DNA of 64,000 nucleotides from QHWT01 sp963755695 (GTDB taxonomy: Bacteria; Acidobacteriota; Vicinamibacteria; Vicinamibacterales; 2-12-FULL-66-21), in assembly GCA_963755695.1 (NCBI GenBank), contig CAVWLB010000010.1, forward strand, positions 372,001 to 436,000, written 5' to 3'. The notes under the pieces are model-generated. The model had not been told where the DNA came from. It worked only from the letters and a program-made list of their open reading frames with translations, and made no database searches. Numbering within the stretch: position 1 is the stretch's first letter; the number at the start of each line of letters is the position of its first letter. A program made the translations under genes and the position numbers. Shown here piece after piece: positions 48,189 through 57,368 of the stretch.

Positions 48189-51100
48189 CTACGGGTGAAT
48201 TGGCGTGTTCATGTCGGCGGCGATTTCGGCCGCAGACAGGACGCGCGCGTAAACGCGGACCTCGTCGATCATGCCGGCGAAATACTCACCCCAGATAGAG
48301 TTGCCGCCAATCCGCAGCACACCGTTCGAGGTCAGGATCGGTCCGCCGGGGATGTTGCCGCTCGAGACGAGCGTGCCGTTGACGTAGAGCCGCAGCGTGG
48401 TGTCGTCATAGGTCGCGGCAACATGTGTCCAGGTGTTGAGGGGCAGTGCCGCGGTGCCCGCACGTGACTGGTCGCTGCTGCCTACCCGGACGAAGGCCGC
48501 GGGCCTGGTCCCGTTCGAGGCATACAGGCTATAAGCGAGGCCCGGTTTGGCCTCTTTCATGACGATCGTGCGCCAGTTCGTGAGGGTCGCCGGATTGACC
48601 CAGGCCTCGATCGTCATTGCCGTCGTCAAGTCGAGGGGGTTGCTGTCGGGGACGGTGACCCATGCGTTGTTGCCGTCGAACGACAGAGCGCGGCCGAATC
48701 TGCCGGTCGCAGCCCGCGCCGCATTGGTCAGCGTGCCGGTGTTGCCAAGCCCGGACGAATCGTCAGTCGTCGTGCCCACCGCTTCCTCGAACCCAAAGGC
48801 GGCAACCAGCGCCGTCATCACCCAGGTGTGCGACGCGGGCGTGGGGTCAGTGCCGGCCGGGGCTACGGCCCGGACCCGGAGCGTGTGACTGCCGACGGTA
48901 ATGCCGCTGTAGGTCTTCGGGCTCGTGCATGCCGCGAACGCCGCGTTGTCGAGCGCGCACTCGAAGCTCGAGCCCGCTGACGGCGTGGCGACGAACGAGA
49001 AGGTCGCGGTCGAACTGGCCGTGGTCGCGCCCGGATTCGCCGTAATGTTCGTGTCGGGTGCCAACACGGTGAAGGTCGTGCTCGCCGGCGTCGCGTCGGC
49101 GCCTGCGAGGTTGGCGCCGCGAACCTCGAACGTATGCGCGCCCAGCGCCAGCCCGGTGTGGTTCCGTGGACTCGTGCACGTGGCGAACGCGGCACCATCG
49201 AGAGAGCACTGGAACGTCGCACCGGCTGCCGGCGTCGCGATGAAACTGAAGCTCCCGCTGGTGGTAGCGATCGTCGCCGCAGGCGACGCGGTGATTGTCG
49301 TGTCAGGCGGGCCCGAGTAGACGGCCGTGTGCACACCCGCGACCGCCGCGAAGGTCGCGTAGGCCACACCCTTGATCGTCTGGACGGTAAACGGCACGAC
49401 GGTACTACCGCGCATCAGGGACACCAGGATGCCGCTCGAGGTCTGTGCTGGCAGCATGCCTTGGAGCCCGTTCGCACCGGATCCCTGGACGACGGTGAAC
49501 GTCAGCGTGCCGCCGGTGTAGGCGATCGATCCGAAGGAGGAGTCGTTGCGTCCATCCAGCCAGGTCAGCATTTGTCTAGCCGAGACAACTGGAACTCCAT
49601 GCGCTTTCGCCGACGCGACGATCGTGTCGGACCCCGGACTCGTGAATGAATCCGTGTGCATGTTCGCGGTGAAGACCCCGTAGTAGCCCTCCGGACCGAC
49701 AGCACGATCGAGCAGGCTGTCGATGTGGAATGGATAGGTCTGGAACGACTCGTCGGTCATCTGCGTGACCGCCTGATACACGTCGATGGTCGTTCCGTCC
49801 TCGTCGGCAAAGCGCATCGGCATGCCAGATCCCGTGAACATACCGGGCCTGTCCAGCACGAAGTCGTACGGCCAGTAGTAGTAGCTGGTATCGAACCGGA
49901 TCCCGTGACTCAACTGGATCTTGGGCTGCGACGCATAGTCGCTCCAGGTGATGCAGTGAGTGCGGTTCGTGGATGGCGCCGGGACGTTGGGATAGGTGGT
50001 CGCGAACTGCGACAACTGTGTCCCGTAGGTCTCGTTGAGCGATTCCGGCGTAAAGTCCTGACAATCCGTGGTCGAGTGCAGTGCGACCTCGAAGCCCTCT
50101 GCGACATAGGCGCTCGCCAGGCCGTCGGTAATCGGCGACGTTGGATAGACATACGACGTCGACCGGATGCACTGCCAGTCGGCCACGGAGCAGTTGTTCG
50201 GGCTCGCGGCCTTGTACAGTTCGAACCGTCCCGCGGTGCCCCCGTTGGCGTGATCATCACCGGTCATGACGACGGCAGCTTTGAGTCCGCGCGGCAGGTA
50301 CCAGAACCGCGGCAGCGGCTTGCGATCGCGGGTCATCTGCAGAATCAGGTTGGCCAGCAACCGTTGCTGCTCGTCCGCCTGCGGGATCGCCACCTTGTTC
50401 AGATCGACCCAGTCCGGCTGTACATCCCCGGCTGCGGCGCCCCAGAAGAGATCGTCGGATCGAATCGGGAGAAATCCGTCACGCTCCTGTCCCGACCATT
50501 CGGGATTGCCTTGCCGCGTGTAGACCACCGAGCGCGCGAGATCGTAGGTGAAGGCGGCCGCCTGCCCGCCGCTTGCTCCGACACTCCTCAATGTGACCGC
50601 AGGGTTCGGCGTCGCCGTGCCGGCATTCGAATAGATCGTCGCGAGCGCCGAGGCTCCGGCGAGCGTGTAGACATCGGCGGTCCCGTGGAACTGGATGGTC
50701 TGATTCACGAGGCCAGTACCCGGACCGTTCTGATCGATCATCAGGTACTGATTCGCCGCCGTGGACTGTGCGTCAGCCAGACCCATCAAATCCCCAAGTT
50801 GCTTGTCGGGGCGCATCGCGATCAACCTGCCCCCCGCAGTCACCCATTGGGTGAACATGTCCACCTGGTCGGAAGAGAGCGGCATCGCTCCCAGCACGAC
50901 GATGTCGTGAGCGGCAAGCGTCGCCGGCGTCACCAGCGAGATATCGGTAATCGTGTAGAGATTGAGCCCCTCGTTGTGAAGGATCTCGCCGAGATAGCGT
51001 CCGAACGGATTGGACGTGCTGCCAACCACGAGGATGGGGCCGCTTGGACCTTCATCGGTCGGCACTCCCAAGGTGGTGAACGTCCAGGTGATGTCTGCCG

Positions 51101-53312
51101 GGATCGCGTTGCCGGAAAGATCCTTGACGCGCGCGCCGGCGGCGCCTCCGTGGAGTATCGCGGTGTATGGCGCTGACGGATCGAGCGGCACGGACGGCTG
51201 AAGTCTCCCCGTTCGGGTCAGGGCTTCGTAGGTAAGGCTGGCTGGCACCGGCTGATTGGCAGCGTCCAGCAACTGGAACGCGCTCGTGTCGAGTGTCGCT
51301 TGATCGATCGTCTCGTTGAACGTGGCCGTGAGCGTGCCCAGCCACGGGACATTGACCGCGCCGGCCGCAGGGGCTCTGGCGATGACCTGTGGTCCGGTCG
51401 TATCCGGTACGAGGGCCTCGACGAACACCACGTCGATCCAATAGTTTGACGCGTTGAATGACTGATCCGGGAAGGAGCTTGCCTTGTCGTAACGGAAGAC
51501 GCCGTTCAGCGTGGTGTTGTTCTCGAACGCTCGAAGGGGCGGACGATCGACGGCTTGCTGGAAGTACGACAGGTCGACCGCGTAGTGTCCGCGCGGTGCG
51601 TGATACGACGCAACGTACACGCTGTTCGCCGTCACCGGCACGGCCGGCGAGAACTCCGCCTGCTGCCAGCCGGTGGCGGTCTCGCCCATGAACGTCACCT
51701 CGGCCAGACGCGACCCTGTTTCGGACCACAGACTTCCCAGATGGATTCCGGTATTGCGCGCGCCTTTGTAGAACCGGATTCCGGCGATGAAGCCGTCCCG
51801 ATCCGCCCGGAACTTCACGCCGAGTTCGACGCTGCCGGTATCCGGAAAATCAGCCGTCCCCGGCGTGGTCGACGGCGGCCACAGACTGCACGGGCACGAG
51901 ATCGGACCTGCGGCGGCCGTCGTGAACGACCAGCTCACTGGCACGATGGCATTGCCCGCGGCGTCCCTGGTTCCTTGAACGGTGACCGTATACACCGCGC
52001 CGGCAGCGAGATCGCCCACCGGATTGAGCGTGGCTCGCAGCGCCGCGGCGTTGTAGGTCACCGCCCCCGGAACGACCTGGCTCGCGCCGTCGCGCAGGAC
52101 GATGGACTCGACGTGGATCGTCGACGCGTCCATCGGTTCGCTGAAGACCGCCGAGACGTTCGTGGTTACCGGGATGCCGCTTGCTCCAACGGCCGGCGCG
52201 GCGCCCACGACGGTTGGCGGCGTCGTATCGGGAGGGCTGGTGCTAAACGACCAGGCGACGCTGGACGCGAGTGGATTACCCGCGGCATCGTGCACGGACG
52301 GCTCCCCATCTGCGCCACGCACCACCGCCGTGTAAGTGACCCCCTGACTCAGATTCGACGCCGGGTGCAAGATCGCCGTGAACGTCGCGGGATCGTAGGT
52401 TACCGACGCGGCGACGAGCTGATTCGTGTCGTTCCTCAGCTCGAACGTGCCGCTGCTGATGCTGCTGGCCGCCATTACTTCGTCGAAGACGGCGACCACA
52501 CTGGTTGACAGACTGACGTTGGTCGAACCGGCAGCGGGTGAGAACGAGGACACGGTTGGGGGCGTGAAGTCGACCTGTGAGACCGGCGCCGCCATGTCGG
52601 CCTGGATCTCGGTGACGGTCAACGCGCGGTTGTAGACACGCACCTCGTCGATGAGGCCATTGAAATACTCTCCCCAGCGGGTGTCGCCGCCAATGCGCAG
52701 AGGATCGGTCGTCGTCGCGATGGCGCCGGTCTGCGCCCGCGTGCCGACCAGCACGCCATTGACGTACAGCCTCATAACCGCACCGTCATAGGTCGTTGCG
52801 AGATGCGACCAACTGTTCACCGATAACGCCGCGACGCCGTTGACGCCGAAATCGGTGGCAATGCCGGTGTTCAGGTAACCGGCCGGACGCGTGCCGTCGT
52901 GGCCGTACAAAGCGTACGAAAGGCCGGTGGGACTCTCTTTGACGACCACCGCACGCCACGCGCTCAGCGTCGACGGATTGACCCAGGCCTCGATCGTCAT
53001 TCCAATCGTCAGGTCCAGTCCGTTGTCGTCTGGAATATTGACGCGGCTGTTGGTGCCGTTGAACGACAGGGCTTTGCCGAAGCGTCCTGTGGGCGACCAG
53101 TCGGTGTTCGCGGTGGTTCCGCTGTGCCCGTTCCCGGTCGCATCAGCGACTGTGGTGCCGGTGCCTTCCTCGAATCCGTAGGCGGCAACGATGCCGGACT
53201 GCCCGACGACGGAAGCCTGGGCGTGGACCGGCGTACGCGAGAGGCTGGAGACCCCCCACGAAAGTGCCATGACCGCTGCCGACAACGAAATGCGCAGCGT
53301 TCGTCTATCCAT
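48189..53312 (-). CDS. Giant secreted LamG / SbsA-Ig / DUF4082 protein with a deacetylase-like core
   Basis: A 1707-residue exported protein. Order: signal peptide (to about VHA-QA), LamG/concanavalin-like domain (about 45-235), two SbsA Ig-like domains (each with FSPAAGSTNVSLSTSV-type openings), a DUF4082 domain, a third SbsA Ig-like domain, a glutamine-amidotransferase-like segment (ILVVGSTSNPFGRYLGEIL), a NodB-like segment (AAVVMTGDDHANGG, then VALHSTTDC), two repeats with paired cysteines (FQCSLDGAAFATC and FECALDNAAFAAC) and a second LamG domain at the end. LamG domains bind glycans. The NodB-like core keeps a DDH motif but the HxxxH pair is incomplete. The start at 53312 (MDRRTLRIS) is chosen from the signal peptide. 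Confidence 0.86.
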   Translation of the reverse strand: MDRRTLRISLSAAVMALSWGVSSLSRTPVHAQASVVGQSGIVAAYGFEEGTGTTVADATGNGHSGTTANTDWSPTGRFGKALSFNGTNSRVNIPDDNGLDLTIGMTIEAWVNPSTLSAWRAVVVKESPTGLSYALYGHDGTRPAGYLNTGIATDFGVNGVAALSVNSWSHLATTYDGAVMRLYVNGVLVGTRAQTGAIATTTDPLRIGGDTRWGEYFNGLIDEVRVYNRALTVTEIQADMAAPVSQVDFTPPTVSSFSPAAGSTNVSLSTSVVAVFDEVMAASSISSGTFELRNDTNQLVAASVTYDPATFTAILHPASNLSQGVTYTAVVRGADGEPSVHDAAGNPLASSVAWSFSTSPPDTTPPTVVGAAPAVGASGIPVTTNVSAVFSEPMDASTIHVESIVLRDGASQVVPGAVTYNAAALRATLNPVGDLAAGAVYTVTVQGTRDAAGNAIVPVSWSFTTAAAGPISCPCSLWPPSTTPGTADFPDTGSVELGVKFRADRDGFIAGIRFYKGARNTGIHLGSLWSETGSRLAEVTFMGETATGWQQAEFSPAVPVTANSVYVASYHAPRGHYAVDLSYFQQAVDRPPLRAFENNTTLNGVFRYDKASSFPDQSFNASNYWIDVVFVEALVPDTTGPQVIARAPAAGAVNVPWLGTLTATFNETIDQATLDTSAFQLLDAANQPVPASLTYEALTRTGRLQPSVPLDPSAPYTAILHGGAAGARVKDLSGNAIPADITWTFTTLGVPTDEGPSGPILVVGSTSNPFGRYLGEILHNEGLNLYTITDISLVTPATLAAHDIVVLGAMPLSSDQVDMFTQWVTAGGRLIAMRPDKQLGDLMGLADAQSTAANQYLMIDQNGPGTGLVNQTIQFHGTADVYTLAGASALATIYSNAGTATPNPAVTLRSVGASGGQAAAFTYDLARSVVYTRQGNPEWSGQERDGFLPIRSDDLFWGAAAGDVQPDWVDLNKVAIPQADEQQRLLANLILQMTRDRKPLPRFWYLPRGLKAAVVMTGDDHANGGTAGRFELYKAASPNNCSVADWQCIRSTSYVYPTSPITDGLASAYVAEGFEVALHSTTDCQDFTPESLNETYGTQLSQFATTYPNVPAPSTNRTHCITWSDYASQPKIQLSHGIRFDTSYYYWPYDFVLDRPGMFTGSGMPMRFADEDGTTIDVYQAVTQMTDESFQTYPFHIDSLLDRAVGPEGYYGVFTANMHTDSFTSPGSDTIVASAKAHGVPVVSARQMLTWLDGRNDSSFGSIAYTGGTLTFTVVQGSGANGLQGMLPAQTSSGILVSLMRGSTVVPFTVQTIKGVAYATFAAVAGVHTAVYSGPPDTTITASPAATIATTSGSFSFIATPAAGATFQCSLDGAAFATCTSPRNHTGLALGAHTFEVRGANLAGADATPASTTFTVLAPDTNITANPGATTASSTATFSFVATPSAGSSFECALDNAAFAACTSPKTYSGITVGSHTLRVRAVAPAGTDPTPASHTWVMTALVAAFGFEEAVGTTTDDSSGLGNTGTLTNAARAATGRFGRALSFDGNNAWVTVPDSNPLDLTTAMTIEAWVNPATLTNWRTIVMKEAKPGLAYSLYASNGTRPAAFVRVGSSDQSRAGTAALPLNTWTHVAATYDDTTLRLYVNGTLVSSGNIPGGPILTSNGVLRIGGNSIWGEYFAGMIDEVRVYARVLSAAEIAADMNTPIHP

Positions 53313-53542
53313 CGTCAACAGTCCCTTTGGCTGTAGCGAATACCGGGAGAGCAAACGGATGACGGACAGCTCGGCAATTTGCGAACCAACTACCCGCGTG
53401 TAGAAAAATGGAGGAAACAAATGCGAAGGCTGCCGGATGACGGACTCGAGTCGGCGAGGGGCGGCTCCAGAATCTTCTTTTTGGTCGCCGGGACGAAAGT
53501 GGGGGGTACCTACTGCGGCCCTGTATGGATGGTGCCAAGCAA

Positions 53543-53566
53543 AGGGGCGGCGAGGATGCTACCCCT
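53543..53566 (-). terminator. Possible terminator after the esterase gene
   Basis: On the minus strand AGGGG...CCCCT encloses an inner GC/GC pair and is followed by TTTGCTT, about 44 bases after the esterase stop. Confidence 0.35.
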
Positions 53567-53609
53567 AACGTGTTCTTCGGACGGGCATTTCGTCGAATAG
53601 GCCCTTGCG

Positions 53610-55175
53610 TTACTTCTTCAACTGACCCAGAAGGAACTCCAGTTTCGGCGCCTCGGCCACGCTCATCTCGCCGGCGCGAGCCCCCAACTCCATGGTGATG
53701 TGGCTGCTCGAACTGTAGGCAGGCCAGGGAGGGAGTCCGGTGCCGTTCGGATCCCCGGTCCTTCCGAAGTTCGCCCAGTACGACGAGACAGTCTCCGCAA
53801 GCTTGTGGTCGATTGGCTCCCAGGGACGGTCCAGGCGGTTGATGGTTTTGAAGACGTAGGGAACCTCTGACGTGTGGAACGCGCCGAATTCCGGATGCGC
53901 CGGCCACGGAATCACCCGGTCGAAGAAGTAGGTGTAGATCCGCTTGCTGGCTTTGAGCTGCTCGTTGGCCCAGAGATCCATCGACACTCGCGCGCGATCG
54001 CGCCCCGCTGCCTTTCGTGCGCCGATCACGTCGGCGTCGGCGGCGACCGGGTACAGCTTCAAGAACGTGTCGGCCTGCTCGCCATAGATTCGTCGGGCGT
54101 CGCCCTGATAGCTCTCGATATCCGCCTTTGACGAAGGTCCAAAACCTCCGCTGACGCCGATGTCGTCAGCCACGAAGCCCAGCATCAGCGGCACCTGTTC
54201 GGGCGGGGTTGTGCCGGTCAGGACCCAGCCGTCATTGAACGGACCGTTCGGAAGCCGGGTCCCTCCGCCGGAGGTTGACGGCTCAAAGAATCGTGCCGCC
54301 GGCAGTGCCCGCAATTCCGCAAGCGAACGCGCCCCTTTCGATTCGGCGAAGGTCACACCTGCAGCTTCCCGTTCGCTCAGCGTCGCGTTGGCGCCGAGAG
54401 CGTTTCTCGGCAGCAGGCCTGGACCACTCTGGGCAATCGCGCGGGCGAAGAGTCCCTTCGCGAGTGGCGATCGCATCAAATCGACGACCGAAATCGCGCC
54501 GGCGGACTGGCCGAAAATCGTGACCTGGGCCGGATCCCCGCCAAAGCCGCTGATGTTGTCGTGGACCCATTGGAGCGCGGCAATCTGATCGAGCAGACCG
54601 TAGTTGCCGGATGCGTGGTGGGCTGATTCCTTCGTCAATTCCGGATGGGCGAGAAAGCCGAGGGGCCCGACGCGGTAATTCACGCTGACGACGATGATTC
54701 CCTTTTTCGCCAGCTCGGCGCCATCGTAGACGGCCACCGAGCTCGAGCCCTCGTTGAATCCGCCGCCGTAAATCCAGAACATCACCGGCAGCTTCGCGGT
54801 CGCGCTCTTCGCGGCCGTCCAGACGTTCAAGAACAGGCAGTCCTCGCCAATCGGTCCCTGGGTCATGAACTCTTCGGTCCATGGGAGCCGGGAGCCCGGC
54901 TGGCTTTGCATGCAACTGGTACCGAAACGATCGGCGTTGCGCACGCCATCCCAATGCGACGCTGGCTGCGGCGGGCGCCAGCGAAGGTCGCCGACCGGTG
55001 GCGCGGCATAAGGAATACCCAGATACGCCGTCACGCCGTCAATCGGCGCGGCTCCCGAGATCAGTCCGGCATTGGTCTTCACCGTTCGTACATCGGCACG
55101 CATGGTCCAACTCGGCGCGGGGAGTGCCAGCAGGAAGGCAATCGCCGCGGTGCAAAGTGATTTTGGGTTCGGCAT
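53610..55175 (-). CDS. Secreted type B carboxylesterase
   Basis: A 521-residue alpha/beta-hydrolase. The signal peptide covers about 1-24. Motifs: YLGIPYAAPP near the start, EDCLFLNVW (the carboxylesterase B signature 2), the oxyanion GGGF, and GQSAGA with the nucleophile Ser at about 224. The Glu-Asp/His partners fall in GFVADD and FGAFHTSEVPYVF. The family hydrolyses ester bonds in lipids, xenobiotics or carbohydrate esters; the substrate is unknown. Two in-frame ATGs exist (55196, 55175), and 55175 leads straight into the signal peptide. It lies 80 bases after the M13 peptidase on the same strand. Confidence 0.9.
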   Translation of the reverse strand: MPNPKSLCTAAIAFLLALPAPSWTMRADVRTVKTNAGLISGAAPIDGVTAYLGIPYAAPPVGDLRWRPPQPASHWDGVRNADRFGTSCMQSQPGSRLPWTEEFMTQGPIGEDCLFLNVWTAAKSATAKLPVMFWIYGGGFNEGSSSVAVYDGAELAKKGIIVVSVNYRVGPLGFLAHPELTKESAHHASGNYGLLDQIAALQWVHDNISGFGGDPAQVTIFGQSAGAISVVDLMRSPLAKGLFARAIAQSGPGLLPRNALGANATLSEREAAGVTFAESKGARSLAELRALPAARFFEPSTSGGGTRLPNGPFNDGWVLTGTTPPEQVPLMLGFVADDIGVSGGFGPSSKADIESYQGDARRIYGEQADTFLKLYPVAADADVIGARKAAGRDRARVSMDLWANEQLKASKRIYTYFFDRVIPWPAHPEFGAFHTSEVPYVFKTINRLDRPWEPIDHKLAETVSSYWANFGRTGDPNGTGLPPWPAYSSSSHITMELGARAGEMSVAEAPKLEFLLGQLKK

Positions 55176-55256
55176 GGTGTGTGGGGAGCCTACCATGCAC
55201 GAAGAGAGAGTATCGTCCCGGCCGTCTCCACCCCGCTTCGTTGCCGTCTGATGCCG

Positions 55257-57335
55257 TCACCAGACCCGGATCCGATCGCCGGGCGCGAGATACAACGTGT
55301 CGCCCGGCTGCACGTTGAAGGCGGCGTACCACGCGTCGAGATTCCGAACGCAGTCGGCACGATATTGCGACGGTGCGTGCCCGTCGGTCAGCACGATTTG
55401 CCGCAGCAGCGGCTCGCGGATCTTGTCGCGCCAGCTTTGCGCATAACTAAGAAAGAATCGCTGATCGCCGCTGAGCCCGTCCTCGATCTTCGAAGTCGAG
55501 CCTTTCGATGACGCGCGATACGCATCGTAGGCGGCGGCCAGGCCGGCGACGTCGGCAATGTTCTCGCCGAGAGTCTGCTGACCGTTGACCGATACGCCCG
55601 GGAGCGGCTGATACGCGTTGTATTGCGCGACGAGACGCGAGGCTGCCGATCGAAAGTGGGCGAAGTCGTCGGTCTGCCACCAGTTTGCAAGTTTCCCCGT
55701 CGCATCGAACTGGCTGCCCGTGTCATCGAAGCTGTGGCTGACCTCGTGGCCGATGACGGCGCCAATCGCGCCATAGTTGAGTGCGGCATCCGCGCCGGGA
55801 TCGAAGAATGGCGGCTGGAGAATGGCGGCCGGGAAGTTCAATGCGTTCTGGATTGGAAGATTGACGGCGTTTACCGTCTGGGGCGTCATCCACCACTCGT
55901 GCCGGTCCACGGGTTGCTGCAGTTTGGCCACATTCCTGCGATAGTCGAATTCCTCGCTTCGCATGGCGTTGGTCAAGGCATCGTCGCGCGCGACTTGAAG
56001 ACCGGAGTAGTCTCGCCACGTATCCGGATAGCCGACGCCGACGATCAGCGTCTGAAGCTTTTCCTTGGCTTTCGCCTTGGTTTGCGGCGCCATCCACTCG
56101 AGCGCATCGATCCGCCGGCCGAAGGCCGCCTTCAAATCGGCGACCATCGCCTGCGCCTTGGCCTTGGCGTCTGGCGCAAAGAACCGCTCCACGTACAGTT
56201 TTCCAACCGCATCGCCAAGCGCATCATTGGTTGCCGCGACAGCGCGCTTCCATCTGTCGGCGATCTGTTCGGTGCCCGACAGAACCTTCCCGTAGAAATC
56301 GAAGCGTTCGACGGCGAAGGCCTTCGGCAGCAGATTCGACCAATGGTTCAGCGTTTGATACTGAAGGTACGCTTTCCAGGTCTCGAGCGGTTCTGAAGCG
56401 ACCAGCGCCGCCTCGCCGGTGATGGCAGCGGGCTGCCAGACGATGAAGCGGTCTTGACTGGAGAGTCCTGCGGCTGCGAAGAACGCCGGCCAATCGAGGC
56501 CGGGCGCCTTCTCTGTGAACTCCGCACGGGTCCACGGATTGTTGGCCTTCTGGACCTCTCCCGAATCCTGCCGCGATGCGTGAGCCCGCGCGAGCTTCGT
56601 TTCGAGATCGAGAATCCGGTCGGCGGTCTGTCGTGGTTCGGGGAGCGCGGCCAACGACAGGATCGTCACCACGTGCGCCGAATATTTCGTGCGGGTGGCC
56701 CGCATCGCTTCCTCTTCGGAGAGGTAGTACTCGCGGTCGGGCATGCCGAGGCCGCCCTGAAGGAGATACCCGGTGTTATGGGCGGGATCGTTGAAGTCCT
56801 GCGCAACCCACAGACCAAACAGATTGTCGGTATAGAAGTCCGTGTTGTTCAGCGCGTCGACGTCGGCCCGGAGTGACCCGCCAAGCACCTGCGCCAGCGC
56901 CCGGCGATCGGCAATCTTAGCAATGCGATCGAGCCGCTCTTTGAGAGGCACGACGCCGCGTCGTTCGATCGACGCTTCGTCCATGAAGGCGGCGTAGTAA
57001 TCACCGGCCTTGCGAGCGTCCGAGCCTGCTGCGGCCTCGCGTCCTGACCTTTCGAGCAAATCCCGCGTTCGCCCGTCAGCCTCCTCGACGAGCATCGTCC
57101 CGACTCCCCACAGGGGTTGATCCGCCGGAATCGTGGCGGTGCGGGCCCACGCACCGTTTGCATAACCGAAGAAGTCATCACCTGGTTTGGTGCTCCGGTC
57201 CATCCCGGTGAGATCGATTCCGTGGCGACTGGCAGCCGGTGTTGTTGTCTGCGGGCGCTGACCAGGCAGGGCAACTGCTCCGGTGAGCCCACAACACAGA
57301 CTCAGCGTTAAGACCGTACGTTGCAGCATTCGCAT
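55257..57335 (-). CDS. M13 family metallopeptidase (neprilysin/PepO-like)
   Basis: A 692-residue exported zinc peptidase of normal family length. The signal peptide is about 1-25. Zinc ligands come from HEVSH (His530, Glu531, His534) and ENIAD (Glu591), 61 residues apart as the family requires. NALNFPAAILQPPFF precedes the motif and DHAP-type DGHAPSQYR substrate-contact residues follow near the end. M13 enzymes cleave peptides, usually outside the cytoplasm. A near-perfect -10 (TAGAAT) is 7 bases before the ATG. Confidence 0.94.
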   Translation of the reverse strand: MRMLQRTVLTLSLCCGLTGAVALPGQRPQTTTPAASRHGIDLTGMDRSTKPGDDFFGYANGAWARTATIPADQPLWGVGTMLVEEADGRTRDLLERSGREAAAGSDARKAGDYYAAFMDEASIERRGVVPLKERLDRIAKIADRRALAQVLGGSLRADVDALNNTDFYTDNLFGLWVAQDFNDPAHNTGYLLQGGLGMPDREYYLSEEEAMRATRTKYSAHVVTILSLAALPEPRQTADRILDLETKLARAHASRQDSGEVQKANNPWTRAEFTEKAPGLDWPAFFAAAGLSSQDRFIVWQPAAITGEAALVASEPLETWKAYLQYQTLNHWSNLLPKAFAVERFDFYGKVLSGTEQIADRWKRAVAATNDALGDAVGKLYVERFFAPDAKAKAQAMVADLKAAFGRRIDALEWMAPQTKAKAKEKLQTLIVGVGYPDTWRDYSGLQVARDDALTNAMRSEEFDYRRNVAKLQQPVDRHEWWMTPQTVNAVNLPIQNALNFPAAILQPPFFDPGADAALNYGAIGAVIGHEVSHSFDDTGSQFDATGKLANWWQTDDFAHFRSAASRLVAQYNAYQPLPGVSVNGQQTLGENIADVAGLAAAYDAYRASSKGSTSKIEDGLSGDQRFFLSYAQSWRDKIREPLLRQIVLTDGHAPSQYRADCVRNLDAWYAAFNVQPGDTLYLAPGDRIRVW

Positions 57336-57342
57336 TGAGTCG

Positions 57343-57348
57343 ATTCTA
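57343..57348 (-). promoter_or_regulatory. -10 box directly before the M13 peptidase start
   Basis: TAGAAT (five of six consensus bases) on the minus strand ends 7 bases before ATG 57335, with no room for a Shine-Dalgarno leader. Confidence 0.45.
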
Positions 57349-57368
57349 ACAATGAACGTCGGCGGCCC

